Assembly (NCBI GenBank): GCA_030533405.1
Contig: JAUNJF010000012.1
Span: 20,692-84,691, forward strand
DNA: 64,000 bases
Direction: 5' to 3'
DNA from: Eubacteriales bacterium
GTDB taxonomy: Bacteria > Bacillota > Clostridia > Lachnospirales > Lachnospiraceae
Shown piece by piece: positions 27,730-37,127 of this stretch (positions within the stretch are counted from its first letter, which is position 1; each line of letters begins with the position of its first letter). The position numbers were made by a program, and so were the translations under genes. The notes under the pieces are model-generated. The model searched no databases and was not told the DNA's origin. It saw nothing but the letters and a program-made list of their open reading frames with translations.

Positions 27730-29310
27730 CTAAAGCAGTGGTGCATAGAGTCGTAATAGACTTTGCCACAAACGATATGGACGATTGAGGTTGAGGCAGT
27801 ATTCGTATGTGATTTCCTGAGATACTGCGATGGTGTCTTCAATATCCTCTTTGATGTCTTCGATTACCTCACAATGGTATAAAAAGGCAGCACATTCAAA
27901 GTGAAGATAAAGACTTCGGAAGTCCATATTAATGGAACCGACAACTGCATAGTTGTCGTCTACAACCATCATTTTGGCATGAATGAAGCCTGGTGTGTAT
28001 TCGTAGATTTTTACCCCTGCTTTTAAAAGTGGTTCGTAGAAGGAACGAGACATCATAAAGACAGCTTTTTTGTCAGGAACGCCAGGTGTGATGATGCGAA
28101 CATCGATGCCGCTTTGCGCTGCAAGTGTGAGGGCGGTAATCATTTCGTTATCTACAATTAAATATGGAGTTGTAATGTAAATGTATTTTGTTGCACGATG
28201 AATCATATTCAGATATACATTTTCAGCCACAACTTCGGAAAAGAGTGGATTATCTGCATAAGGTTGCACGAAGCCATTTCCGTTTTGAGGAAAATGTTTT
28301 GGATATTTTGAAACAGGCGTATGGAATCTTTCATAATCCACTTTTTCATTTGCCAGGTATTGCCAAAGCTGTAAAAACATATTGGTAAAATTCCAGGTTG
28401 CTTCTCCTTTTAACATGATACCAGTGTCCTTCCAATAGCCGTTCATTTCCAAATGATTGATATATTCGTCTGCTAAATTAATGCCTCCAGTAAAGGATGT
28501 ATGTCCATCAATTACCAGTATCTTTCTATGGTCGCGATTATTAAGACGTAGGGATAAAATAGGACGAAACGGATTAAAGGCATAACATTTAATACCGTAG
28601 TCACGTAACATGGCATCATAGCCTTCTGGTAGTGTGCTGATGCTTCCCATATCATCGTAGATGATGCGAATATCTACACCTTGCATTGCCTTCTTTTTCA
28701 AAATGGTTAAAACACTATCCCAAAAGACACCTTCGTGAATGATAAAATATTCTAAAAAGATAAAGTGTTTTGCTTTTTCGAGTTCCGCCAGCATAGAAAA
28801 ATACATAGCTTCACCAGAGGAAAAATATTCAACATAAGTGTTTTCGTAAACAGGATATTTAGTTAGGTTTTGAATGTATTCTGCTTGTGGAATTGCATGT
28901 CTGCTAATTGTTTCGATATGATTTAGAACACTTGGATCTTGTTTTAAATGATGTTTTGCACGTTGTACACTACTACGGATACCATTTCTGAATTTACGAC
29001 GATAGGTGTTGACAGATAATAGAATATAAAATAGTCCACCAAAAATAGGAATGAATAAGATTGTGACACTCCAGGCGAGCTTGTATGATGGATTGATTGG
29101 CTGATTGATGATATACCAAACAACAAGCGCACTTAAAACAGACATGATTGTCTGTAGCTCCAGATACTTCTCTCGAAGAGAAATGGAGGTGATTACGATA
29201 AACCATGCCTGAATAAGTACTAATAATGCCACCCATATTAATTTATCCAAAAAGAGTGGATAATTTTTCTGATTTCGTTTTAAGGTTTTGATTGTGTTGT
29301 TTTTGTTCAT
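27730..29310 (-). CDS. cls: cardiolipin synthase
   Basis: A 526-residue membrane enzyme of the phospholipase D superfamily that joins two phosphatidylglycerols to cardiolipin. Two or three N-terminal helices (about residues 22-105) anchor it. Two HKD motifs are complete: DHRKILVIDGHTSFTGGINLADEY and HAKMMVVDDNYAVVGSINMDFRS in its two halves (each quoted for its core HxKxxxxD). A site AGGAA lies upstream. The gene lies 42 bases behind a methyltransferase gene on the same strand and is probably co-transcribed with it from the promoter at 30263-30291. Confidence 0.93.
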   Translation of the reverse strand: MNKNNTIKTLKRNQKNYPLFLDKLIWVALLVLIQAWFIVITSISLREKYLELQTIMSVLSALVVWYIINQPINPSYKLAWSVTILFIPIFGGLFYILLSVNTYRRKFRNGIRSSVQRAKHHLKQDPSVLNHIETISRHAIPQAEYIQNLTKYPVYENTYVEYFSSGEAMYFSMLAELEKAKHFIFLEYFIIHEGVFWDSVLTILKKKAMQGVDIRIIYDDMGSISTLPEGYDAMLRDYGIKCYAFNPFRPILSLRLNNRDHRKILVIDGHTSFTGGINLADEYINHLEMNGYWKDTGIMLKGEATWNFTNMFLQLWQYLANEKVDYERFHTPVSKYPKHFPQNGNGFVQPYADNPLFSEVVAENVYLNMIHRATKYIYITTPYLIVDNEMITALTLAAQSGIDVRIITPGVPDKKAVFMMSRSFYEPLLKAGVKIYEYTPGFIHAKMMVVDDNYAVVGSINMDFRSLYLHFECAAFLYHCEVIEDIKEDIEDTIAVSQEITYEYCLNLNRPYRLWQSLLRLYAPLL

Positions 29311-29352
29311 ACCAATGTTCCTGTTGTTGAAATAATAAGTTATTTGGTAATA

Positions 29353-30213
29353 TTATGCTTCCCATCTTCCTGCTGCACCGCATGGTAAAATAAGTCCGTT
29401 ATCGGATACAGGTAAACCGATTTCATCTGATATAACATGTCCACCATGTTTTTTAACCACTTCTGTGGAGATTAAGTAAGTTAACACGGCTGGCGCTAAA
29501 CCAGTTGTATAGGAATTGACAAGGAAAAAGAGTGGATTGTCACTTAGTAATTGCTCGCAAAGCGCAATAAATGGATGTATTTTTTCCTCAATTTTCCATA
29601 TCTCGCCTTTGGGTCCGCGTCCATAGGATGGTGGATCCATGATGATGGCATCATAATGATTACCTCTTCGGATTTCGCGTTCTACAAATTTGACACAGTC
29701 ATCCACAATCCATCGGATTGGAGCATCGGCAAGACCGGATGCCTGTGCATTTTCTTTTGCCCATGTAACCATACCCTTAGAGGCATCAACATGCGTTACA
29801 GATGCACCTGCTTTTGCTGCTGCGCAGGTCGCTCCTCCGGTATAGGCGAATAGATTTAAGACTTTGATTGGACGGTTGGCATTTTTAATTAAAGAAGAAA
29901 ACCAGTCCCAGTTAGCAGCCTGTTCTGGAAATAATCCAGTATGTTTGAAACTAAATGGTTTTAAGTGAAAGGTTAACTCCTTGTAATGAATGGACCATTG
30001 TTCTGGTAAATCAAAAAATTCCCATTCCCCGCCACCTTTTTTACTTCTATGATAATGTGCATTTAATTGTTTCCAGTTTTTGTTTTCCTTAGGTGTATCC
30101 CAAAGCACCTGTGGATCTGGACGAAGCAGGATATATTTACCCCAACGCTCTAATTTCTCTCCGTTTGAAGTGTCAATTACTTCATAATCTTTCCAATTTT
30201 CTGCTACCCACAT
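29353..30213 (-). CDS. class I SAM-dependent methyltransferase, RlmI/RlmK-like
   Basis: A 286-residue methyltransferase. Motif I is VLNLFAYTGGATCAAAKAGA (about residues 118-137), followed by THVDASKGMVTWAKENA. The catalytic-type motif IIMDPPSYGRGPKGE is typical of rRNA m5C methyltransferases of the RlmI/RlmK group. The N-terminal part (KYILLRPDPQVLW) is also typical, but no PUA domain is present. A 23S rRNA target is therefore possible but not shown. AAGGAGAAT precedes the start. It heads a two-gene minus-strand unit with cls. Confidence 0.82.
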   Translation of the reverse strand: MWVAENWKDYEVIDTSNGEKLERWGKYILLRPDPQVLWDTPKENKNWKQLNAHYHRSKKGGGEWEFFDLPEQWSIHYKELTFHLKPFSFKHTGLFPEQAANWDWFSSLIKNANRPIKVLNLFAYTGGATCAAAKAGASVTHVDASKGMVTWAKENAQASGLADAPIRWIVDDCVKFVEREIRRGNHYDAIIMDPPSYGRGPKGEIWKIEEKIHPFIALCEQLLSDNPLFFLVNSYTTGLAPAVLTYLISTEVVKKHGGHVISDEIGLPVSDNGLILPCGAAGRWEA

Positions 30214-30262
30214 AAAGATTCTCCTTATATCGAAAATGTCTGAATAGTTATATTAATACTCT

Positions 30263-30291
30263 ATTATATTAGTAGCAAATGTTTTCGTCAA
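30263..30291 (-). promoter_or_regulatory. sigma-A promoter for the methyltransferase-cls unit
   Basis: On the minus strand TTGACG (30291-30286) and TATAAT (30268-30263) are separated by exactly 17 bases, about 50 bases before the start codon. Confidence 0.75.
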
Positions 30292-30437
30292 ATGCTTTGT
30301 TTAATCCGGTTATGGAATAGTATATGCTGAATTTGAAAATTGTTTTCATTTTCGGCATTTTTTGGCTGTGTGTTTTGGTGTAATGTATGCATCGAATATT
30401 GTAAAGTTGTACGAATGTCGATAATAAGTGTTAACCC

Positions 30438-30466
30438 TTGCAAAGTCAGTGGTGAAAGGGTATAGT
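30438..30466 (+). promoter_or_regulatory. sigma-A promoter for the METTL25-like gene
   Basis: TTGCAA (30438-30443) and TATAGT (30461-30466) are 17 bases apart. The 293-base divergent gap holds this promoter, the minus-strand promoter and an imperfect hairpin near 30322-30362, and no gene. Confidence 0.65.
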
Positions 30467-30506
30467 TAGTAAAATAAAGTTAGATATTATACGAGAGGAA
30501 TGCGGA

Positions 30507-31712
30507 ATGGAATTAAAGAACGAAGAACGACAACAGATTGCATCTGTATTAGAAATAAATCCTCAAAAAATTGTATTGAGCAATTTAAAGGATAAAACAT
30601 ATCCATATCAAAAAACGGTGATTTCGCAAGTGTCCGTAAAGGGTCGGGTTATGTATCAGTTTGAACGGTTTACGCAAAAACAAGCATTTCATGATAATGT
30701 TGAACCGAGCCAGCTAAACGATTCTATATTTCAACTTTTTCCAAACACATATAGTCAGATGAATATATTTGATGCGCAGGCACAATGGGATTATAAGGTG
30801 ACAAAAAAGGGGAAATTATTGTCTCATACGCAGGGGAGCGTGTTAAAAAAAGCGAGTGTGGATGGAGTAAAGAAAATTGTACCAGATGTATCAATGGAAT
30901 TGGCATCCCATAATCGAAAGAAAAATTATTTGTTAAAAGAAGGAACGGTAATTCCGCCATTGGTGGATTTGGGAGTATTTACGAAAGAAGGAAAAATTGT
31001 TCGTACGATGTATGACAAATACCGTCAGATTAATCGTTTTCTTGAATTAGTGGAGGATGTTGTAAAGGACTATCCAAATAAAAATTTACATATCGTGGAT
31101 TTTGGATGCGGTAAATCTTACCTTACGTTTATTTTGTACTACTATTTGGTAGAAGTAAAAGGGTACGCAGTACAGATGACTGGTCTGGATTTAAAGGAAG
31201 ATGTTATAAAAAAATGTAATGCGACAGCGCAAAAATATGGATATTCGAATCTTAAATTTGAAATGGGTGATATAAATGGTTACCAGACGGATCAGCCGAT
31301 TGATATGGTTGTAACATTGCATGCATGTGATACCGCTACGGACTATGCACTTTATAATGCAATTAGTTGGAAAGCTGGAATCATTTTGTCAGTTCCTTGT
31401 TGTCAGCATGAGATAAATAGTCAGATTCGGAGTGAGGATTTTTCTATACTTACGAAGTACGGAATTGTAAAGGAACGTGTATCAGCATTGATGACGGATG
31501 CGATTCGTGCGAATGTGTTGACGATGTGTGGATATCGCACACAGATTTTGGAGTTTGTGGATTTTGCGGCATCTCCAAAGAATTTGCTGATTCGTGCGGT
31601 GAGAGGTCAGGTATCTGGTCAGAAAAAAGAGCAGGCGAAAAAGGAAATAGATGCGATTTGCAAAGAGTTTTCGATTTCGCAAACCCTGGTAAAACTGCTT
31701 GAAGAAAAATAA
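30507..31712 (+). CDS. SAM-dependent methyltransferase, METTL25/Trm13-like (Methyltransf_32)
   Basis: A 401-residue protein. The N-terminal 170 residues are a separate, mainly basic domain. The methyltransferase core starts with HIVDFGCGKSYLTFIL (motif I, about 194-209) and GLDLKEDVIKKC. VTLHACDTATDYAL and the unusual SVPCCQHEI follow; this CC-H motif recalls the Trm13/METTL25 group, in which these residues lie near the active site. Bacterial members are common in Firmicutes but I know of no proven substrate; tRNA or rRNA is plausible. GAGAGGAA lies before ATG 30507. It has its own promoter. Confidence 0.78.
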   Translation: MELKNEERQQIASVLEINPQKIVLSNLKDKTYPYQKTVISQVSVKGRVMYQFERFTQKQAFHDNVEPSQLNDSIFQLFPNTYSQMNIFDAQAQWDYKVTKKGKLLSHTQGSVLKKASVDGVKKIVPDVSMELASHNRKKNYLLKEGTVIPPLVDLGVFTKEGKIVRTMYDKYRQINRFLELVEDVVKDYPNKNLHIVDFGCGKSYLTFILYYYLVEVKGYAVQMTGLDLKEDVIKKCNATAQKYGYSNLKFEMGDINGYQTDQPIDMVVTLHACDTATDYALYNAISWKAGIILSVPCCQHEINSQIRSEDFSILTKYGIVKERVSALMTDAIRANVLTMCGYRTQILEFVDFAASPKNLLIRAVRGQVSGQKKEQAKKEIDAICKEFSISQTLVKLLEEK

Positions 31713-31800
31713 GGTGAATGAATATGTAGTGAAGTGAAATGTGAAGAATCCACTTTGCAAAAATACGAAAGATAAAAAAGAGAGAAACGGGAGAGAAAAG

Positions 31801-33120
31801 ATGAGAAATGTGAAAAGTCGTATGGTAATGGTGCTGTTACTAGTGGTAGGCGTGATGCTTTGTTCTCCGATGAAGGTATATGCGGAAACATCTGCGGTAA
31901 TTGACGATCAAGATGGGGATTCATTTGTTGTATTTAAAAAGATATGTTTGAAACTGGGGAAAAGTGATGTTGTAGGATTGGGGAAATTTGCAAATCAGGA
32001 AAACACAATCTATACATATCGTGTGGGTTCTTATGATGATTATGAGGACTATTATAATGGTGAAGCGGAATATAATAATGTGCTTACTGTCAGTGAAAAT
32101 GGAAAGGTAAAGGCTGTGGGAATTGGATGCGCAACCATTCATGTATTTTTAAGTGATTTAGAGGGAAACTTGAAGTCTGAAATCGTCATTCCTGTTGTTG
32201 TGTCAAAACCGAAATTGGTAAAATCCAAAATTGCATGGAAAGTGAAATCTTATGCCTCGGTTGGAATTCAGGGGTTATCATTAGAAAGTGATGTGGAACT
32301 TTATGATGAAAATGGTAAAAAATTGAAGACGATGTACCTTTATGATGACTATGATTATGATGAAGACGATGCGGGAATTCAATATTGCAACATTTCTACT
32401 GGTAAGAAGTGTGGAACCAAAAAATATGTATTGCGAATAGATGGAATGGATTATCCACTTGAAATTACTGCTACAAAGCCGAAATTAAAAGAGAAGGATA
32501 AAATTGTTGTGGTAAAGCTTGGCGGTAAGACATCCTTGCATTTTACAGGTATTGATAAAAAATTATCAAAAGTGGAATATGAAACATATGATACGGATTT
32601 GTTTACAGGTAGCAAAGCAACCATAAAGGGTAAAAAGGTAGGAACGACATATGCGTACGTTACGGTGGATGGAGAACAGTTTCAGATAATCGTTTCAGTA
32701 CAAAAGGGAAAGGTTTACAAAGCGGTTTCCTATGCTGCAAAGCAGGTAGGTGTTGCGAAATATAGTCAGGCAAAGAGAGCGCGAAAGGGATATTATGATT
32801 GTAGTTCCCTTGTATGGCGTTCGTATGAGGCAGCGGGAATTCGAATTGGAAATTCAAGCTGGGCGCTTAATTCTGATGGTTTGGCAGCTGCCTACTATAA
32901 GAAAAAGGGACATTTTATTGGAACGAACATAACAAATATGAAAAAAGTGAGAAGTGGAGATATTATTATTAGAGGAACGATTAACAAGGGAATTCCTAGT
33001 ACGACACATGCGGCATTGTATATTGGAAATGGCTATACAATTGAGGCGAAAAATGAGGAAATGGGTATTGCATTAGGATATGCAGATTACGCGCCGATTG
33101 TTGTTCGTCCAGTTAAGTAA
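31801..33120 (+). CDS. secreted NlpC/P60 family endopeptidase
   Basis: A 439-residue exported protein with a signal peptide ending near VYA-ETS (about residue 28). Residues 40-300 form strand-rich Ig-like domains; VSENGKVKAVGIGCATIHVF is typical of a Big_2 end. The C-terminal 130 residues are an NlpC/P60 peptidase with catalytic Cys in YYDCSSLVWRSYEAAG and His in STTHAALYIGNGYTIEA. It probably cleaves peptidoglycan stem peptides outside the cell. GGGAGA precedes ATG 31801. It has an acidic, Asp/Tyr-rich loop (YDDYEDYYNGE) of unknown role. It opens the cell-envelope block of this window. Confidence 0.87.
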   Translation: MRNVKSRMVMVLLLVVGVMLCSPMKVYAETSAVIDDQDGDSFVVFKKICLKLGKSDVVGLGKFANQENTIYTYRVGSYDDYEDYYNGEAEYNNVLTVSENGKVKAVGIGCATIHVFLSDLEGNLKSEIVIPVVVSKPKLVKSKIAWKVKSYASVGIQGLSLESDVELYDENGKKLKTMYLYDDYDYDEDDAGIQYCNISTGKKCGTKKYVLRIDGMDYPLEITATKPKLKEKDKIVVVKLGGKTSLHFTGIDKKLSKVEYETYDTDLFTGSKATIKGKKVGTTYAYVTVDGEQFQIIVSVQKGKVYKAVSYAAKQVGVAKYSQAKRARKGYYDCSSLVWRSYEAAGIRIGNSSWALNSDGLAAAYYKKKGHFIGTNITNMKKVRSGDIIIRGTINKGIPSTTHAALYIGNGYTIEAKNEEMGIALGYADYAPIVVRPVK

Positions 33121-33145
33121 AAAATGCTGATTTTTTCAGTGTTTT
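33121..33145 (+). terminator. weak terminator after the NlpC/P60 gene
   Basis: AAAATGCTGA (33121-33130) can pair with TCAGTGTTTT (33136-33145), ten positions with two G-U pairs, around a TTTTT loop. Confidence 0.45.
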
Positions 33146-33161
33146 CTAGCAATTCTTTGTA

Positions 33162-33189
33162 TTGACAAAATGTGGGCAAATGATACAAT
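33162..33189 (+). promoter_or_regulatory. sigma-A promoter for the first transglutaminase-like gene
   Basis: TTGACA (33162-33167) and TACAAT (33184-33189) are separated by 16 bases, about 54 bases before the start codon. Confidence 0.65.
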
Positions 33190-33242
33190 TATTTATAGAA
33201 GTTTATCTTTGAACGACAAGTTTTTACAAAAGAGGTATGAGG

Positions 33243-34127
33243 ATGAAAAGAGAATCATGGAAGAATGCAAGTTGCGTAGCAAAGCTTAGTTTGGTTGCTG
33301 TTGCAATGATGGTATCAGGTGCAAAGGTACAGGCAAAGGAGTTGCCACAGTTTGGTGAAACGACACAGGAAAGCACGACAACAGAGTCTGAGAAAACACA
33401 GAAGAAAGAGACTACAAAGAAAAAAGCAAAATTTGTCAAGAAGAATGGTATTACATATTATTTGAATGCTGACGGTAAGAAAGTAAAAAGTAAGTTTGTT
33501 ACTGTGAAGAAGAAAACATATTACCTGAATAAAAAGGGTGCTGTACAAAAAGGATGGATGAAAAAAGGTGGAGAATATTATTTCTTTGATCGTTCAACTG
33601 GCGTACAAAAGAAAAGTGGCAAAGCAGATGATATTGTGATTAAAAATGGTAAGGCAAAGAAAACTGCTTATAACACAAAAAAGATAGAGGCTATGATGAA
33701 AGCTGCAGCTTTAGTAGAGAAGAATACAAAGGCAACAGACAGCAAGGAAGAAAAGTTGAAAAAGATGTTTTACTGGGTTGCACAGGGTCCGTATAAGCGT
33801 TTTCGCAGATTGCGTGAAGTACGAAGTAATAAGGGATGGGAAATCGATTACGCAAACGATATGCTAAAGGGAAGCAAGCGAGAAGGTTGTTGTGTGTCGA
33901 ATGCTTGCACGTTGGCGTACTTTGCAAGAGAATGTGGGTATAAGACAGTTTATGTATGTGATGATACAGAACACGCATGGGTAGAAATTGATGGAAAGGT
34001 ATATGATACATTATTTGCTGAGATGACCGCACATGGTGGATCAACAAAGAATCCGAATTATAAAGATTATTTCAAATCGACTTATCAGAAGACAAAGCTA
34101 GTATGTGTGAATAAATTGAAAGTATAA
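33243..34127 (+). CDS. secreted transglutaminase-like protein with wall-binding repeats
   Basis: A 294-residue exported protein. The signal peptide ends around residue 31 (VQA-KEL). A Thr/Glu/Lys-rich linker (35-65) leads to two or three choline-binding-like repeats (ITYYLNADGKKV, GWMKKGGEYYFFDRSTGVQK). The C-terminal domain (145-294) is transglutaminase-like, with the triad Cys217 (GCCVSNACTLAYF), His244 (EHAWVEID) and Asp255 (VYDTLFAE). It could cross-link or cleave wall or protein substrates. ATG 33243 is preferred to 33237 because AAAGAGG lies seven bases upstream. A close paralogue is encoded at 40011-40874. Confidence 0.85.
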   Translation: MKRESWKNASCVAKLSLVAVAMMVSGAKVQAKELPQFGETTQESTTTESEKTQKKETTKKKAKFVKKNGITYYLNADGKKVKSKFVTVKKKTYYLNKKGAVQKGWMKKGGEYYFFDRSTGVQKKSGKADDIVIKNGKAKKTAYNTKKIEAMMKAAALVEKNTKATDSKEEKLKKMFYWVAQGPYKRFRRLREVRSNKGWEIDYANDMLKGSKREGCCVSNACTLAYFARECGYKTVYVCDDTEHAWVEIDGKVYDTLFAEMTAHGGSTKNPNYKDYFKSTYQKTKLVCVNKLKV

Positions 34128-34146
34128 TCGAGAATATGATTTCATC

Positions 34147-34184
34147 AAACAGGGTTGTGGTGTGAAGTACCGCAGCCCTGTTTT
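34147..34184 (+). terminator. terminator after the first transglutaminase-like gene
   Basis: AAACAGGGTTGTGGT (34147-34161) pairs with ACCGCAGCCCTGTTT (34169-34183), 15 positions with two G-U pairs, then a short T-run. No clear promoter follows before the MBOAT gene, so partial read-through may feed the operon. Confidence 0.75.
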
Positions 34185-34236
34185 GTGGGAAATGAAGGAT
34201 AAACGACTGATAAATGAGAGGTAGGAGAGCCCAAAG

Positions 34237-35658
34237 ATGATTTTTAGTTCACTTGAATTTATATGTGTATTTTTACCAATAGTATTTTTGCTGTATTGTA
34301 TTGTGCCGACTATTCGATTAAAGAATGCGTTGTTAATTATTGCAAGTTTGATTTTTTATGCATATGGAGAACCAGTTTATGTATTACTAATGCTTGCAAG
34401 TGCGTTAGTAAATTATTTGTTTGCTCGTGCAATTGCAGCAATGGAAAAGGGAAGAAAGCCTATTTTAGCTGGAGCGGTTATTGCGAATTTAGGTATTTTA
34501 GCAGTGTTTAAGTATGCAGATTTTTTTGTAGATACATGTAATCGTGTTTTTTCTATGCAGATTGCAAAACCAGGAATAGTGCTTCCTGTAGGTATTTCAT
34601 TTTTTACATTTCAGGCACTTTCCTATGTGATTGATGTGTATGCAAAGCGTGTAGATGTACAAAAGAGTTTCTTTAAAGTACTGTTATATATTTCGTTTTT
34701 CCCGCAATTGATTGCAGGACCGATTGTAAAATACAGAGACATCAGCGAAATGATGCAGGAGCGTAAGATGGATTCTAAAATGATTGCATCTGGTTTTCGC
34801 CGTTTTACATGTGGTTTAGGAAAAAAAGTGTTGATTGCCAATACTATGGGATATGTTGCAGATCAGGTGTTTGCAGCGCAGTCGTCTGATGTAAATGCCT
34901 GTGTGGCATGGCTTGGTGCGATTACCTATATGTTTCAGATTTACTATGACTTTAGCGGTTATAGTGATATGGCGATTGGTCTTGGAAAGATGTTCGGATT
35001 TCAGTTCAAGGAAAACTTCCAATATCCATATGGGGCTGTTACGGTACAGGACTTTTGGCATAAATGGCACATTTCGTTATCTACCTGGTTTAAGGAATAT
35101 TTGTATATTCCGTTAGGTGGTAACCGCAAGGGTACAGCGAGAACCTGTTTGAATCGTTTGATTGTATTTTTCTGTACAGGTCTTTGGCATGGTGCCAATT
35201 GGACATTTGTTCTTTGGGGATTATGGCATGGTATGTTTTTGTTGTTTGAAACATATGTACCAGTTATTAAGAAAATGCCGAAGGTGGTTACGAGACTTTA
35301 CACTTTGTTGGAGGTGTGTGTTGGTTTTGTGATGTTCCGTGCGGATACATTGTCACAGGGAGCGTTTATGATAAAGCAAATGTTTAGTGGTTTTGTGACC
35401 AATCAGGCGGCTACAAGTTTGGCATGGCAACAGTTAACACCTTGGTTTATTGTGATGATCGTGTTGGCTGTGGTTGGAGCAGCTCCGATTCGTGTGATTG
35501 CGGATAAGGTGCGAGAACAGGTTGTAAAGGAAGAGGTAACTGGAACATGGAGAACGGTTGATATTTTGTTGTATGTTCTTTCTGTTTTATTGCTGGCTTG
35601 GTGCGTGATTCGATTGTCAGGTAGTACCTATAATCCGTTTATTTATTTCCGTTTTTAG
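34237..35658 (+). CDS. MBOAT family O-acyltransferase (AlgI/DltB-like)
   Basis: A 473-residue integral membrane protein with about eleven helices. It carries the AlgI/DltB signatures PVGISFFTFQALSYVIDVY, FFPQLIAGPIVKY, IYYDFSGYSDMAIGLGKMFG and NFQYPY. The active-site His region is FCTGLWHGANWTFVLWGLWHG. Such proteins pass an acyl group, usually acetyl, from the cytoplasm to an extracellular acceptor enzyme. AGGAGAG lies before ATG 34237. It heads an eight-gene operon; the DHHW protein 13 bases downstream is its natural partner. Alginate is not expected in this host, so a wall glycan or exopolysaccharide is the more likely substrate. Confidence 0.92.
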   Translation: MIFSSLEFICVFLPIVFLLYCIVPTIRLKNALLIIASLIFYAYGEPVYVLLMLASALVNYLFARAIAAMEKGRKPILAGAVIANLGILAVFKYADFFVDTCNRVFSMQIAKPGIVLPVGISFFTFQALSYVIDVYAKRVDVQKSFFKVLLYISFFPQLIAGPIVKYRDISEMMQERKMDSKMIASGFRRFTCGLGKKVLIANTMGYVADQVFAAQSSDVNACVAWLGAITYMFQIYYDFSGYSDMAIGLGKMFGFQFKENFQYPYGAVTVQDFWHKWHISLSTWFKEYLYIPLGGNRKGTARTCLNRLIVFFCTGLWHGANWTFVLWGLWHGMFLLFETYVPVIKKMPKVVTRLYTLLEVCVGFVMFRADTLSQGAFMIKQMFSGFVTNQAATSLAWQQLTPWFIVMIVLAVVGAAPIRVIADKVREQVVKEEVTGTWRTVDILLYVLSVLLLAWCVIRLSGSTYNPFIYFRF

Positions 35659-35671
35659 GGAGGTGGGGCAA

Positions 35672-37117
35672 ATGAAAAAATTAGGAAATTCCGTTTATAT
35701 GATTGTTTGTAGGATTGTTTGTTTGCTTCCGCTCGTTGGAATGATTTTTTACAAAACAGACAGTACAACCGAAAATCGTACTTTGGCATCTATGCCAAGT
35801 GTGATGAAAGATGATAAGGTGAACGTTTCGTTTTTGAAGGAATTAGGTGGTTATTTTGAAGATCATTTTGCCTTTCGACAGGAACTGGTATCGGCAGATG
35901 CGGAAATTCAAAGTAAGGTATTTCACGTTTCTAATGTGGATACAGTTATGGTGGGAGAGGATGATTGGCTGTATTATACAGATACATTGGATGACTTTTT
36001 GGGAAGAAATGTCATGTCGGAACGTCAGTTGTATTGTACGGCACATAATCTTTCGTTGTTGCAAAGGTACGTAAATGCACAAGGGGTACCATTTGTATTT
36101 ACAGTGGCTCCAAATAAAAATACATTGTATCCAGAGCATATGCCATATTATACAGAGCGCAAAGCAGATACCAATAAGAATATTGATTTGTTAAAACCAG
36201 TGTTAGAGAACTGTGGCGTGGAATACGTGGATTTGTTTCCGTTATTTGAAGAACAAAATGAGACTTTGTATTTAAAAAGAGATTCGCACTGGAATAACAA
36301 AGGCGCGGTGTTAGCGTATGATGTTTTATTGGATGAATTGCAAAGAGAACATGAAACATATGAAAGTGTTAAGGCGATTCGTACAAAAACTGCGTATGGC
36401 GATTTGAATAAGATGATTTATCCGCTGACTGCAAAACCGGAATGGGATTATTATTATCAGAATGAGAAGCAATGGACGTACACATCAGAAGAGGAAAATG
36501 TAGAGGCTGCTTGGATTCAGACAAAGAATGAAGATGGTTCGGGTTCGTTATTGATGTTTCGTGATTCGTTTGGTAATACTTTGTTGCCATTGATGGCGCA
36601 GGAGTTCTCGGATGCAGCATTCTCAAAAGGTGTTCCGTATCGTATTGAAGAATACATGAAGAAATGTGAACCGGAATTTGTGATTGTGGAAAAGGTTGAG
36701 AGAAACTTAGATGAATATATGCATACACCACCAGTTATGCATGCGTTAGAGGTGGACTTGTCGGATGCGCATGCGGATGTGCAGGATGGTGCAACCCTTG
36801 ATGTACAGGTGGCGGATGAGGATGTGCAATATTATTGTCTGTCGGGAGAATTAAGTGAATCTGTCGCAAATTCAAATGACAATATTTATATTCGTTTGCA
36901 GATAGGTGATACTGCGAAGGTATATGAAGCGTTTACAACAGTGGATGAGAACACAGATTATTGTTATCGTATGTACCTTTCGAAAACACAGTTGGTAAGT
37001 GATGGATTGGGTACTGGCGAAGTAAGTGTGAATGTATTTGTGGGTGCTGATGCGTTAGAGAAAAAGGTTTGTACAAAACAAGTGAACTGGGATGATTTTT
37101 CGTTGAGCGATGAATAG
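35672..37117 (+). CDS. DHHW/AlgX-like O-acetyltransferase protein
   Basis: A 481-residue protein with one N-terminal signal-anchor helix (about 7-24) and a large extracellular domain. The DHHW-family motif KRDSHWNNKGAVLAYD gives the catalytic Asp and His, and FRDSFGNTLLPL the nucleophilic Ser. This set is shared by AlgJ/AlgX-type SGNH acetyltransferases that take the acyl group from an MBOAT protein. The segment TENRTLASMPS near the start is also typical. A C-terminal beta-rich part (about 360-480) may bind substrate. ATG 35672 follows GGGAGG at eight bases. The glycan acceptor is unknown. Confidence 0.88.
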   Translation: MKKLGNSVYMIVCRIVCLLPLVGMIFYKTDSTTENRTLASMPSVMKDDKVNVSFLKELGGYFEDHFAFRQELVSADAEIQSKVFHVSNVDTVMVGEDDWLYYTDTLDDFLGRNVMSERQLYCTAHNLSLLQRYVNAQGVPFVFTVAPNKNTLYPEHMPYYTERKADTNKNIDLLKPVLENCGVEYVDLFPLFEEQNETLYLKRDSHWNNKGAVLAYDVLLDELQREHETYESVKAIRTKTAYGDLNKMIYPLTAKPEWDYYYQNEKQWTYTSEEENVEAAWIQTKNEDGSGSLLMFRDSFGNTLLPLMAQEFSDAAFSKGVPYRIEEYMKKCEPEFVIVEKVERNLDEYMHTPPVMHALEVDLSDAHADVQDGATLDVQVADEDVQYYCLSGELSESVANSNDNIYIRLQIGDTAKVYEAFTTVDENTDYCYRMYLSKTQLVSDGLGTGEVSVNVFVGADALEKKVCTKQVNWDDFSLSDE

Positions 37118-37127
37118 GGTGAGAAGT

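Noticed and set aside
30322-30362. Hairpin between the divergent methyltransferase genes
   Set aside because: The stem has mismatches, no gene ends there and no T-run follows in the relevant direction; not called a terminator.
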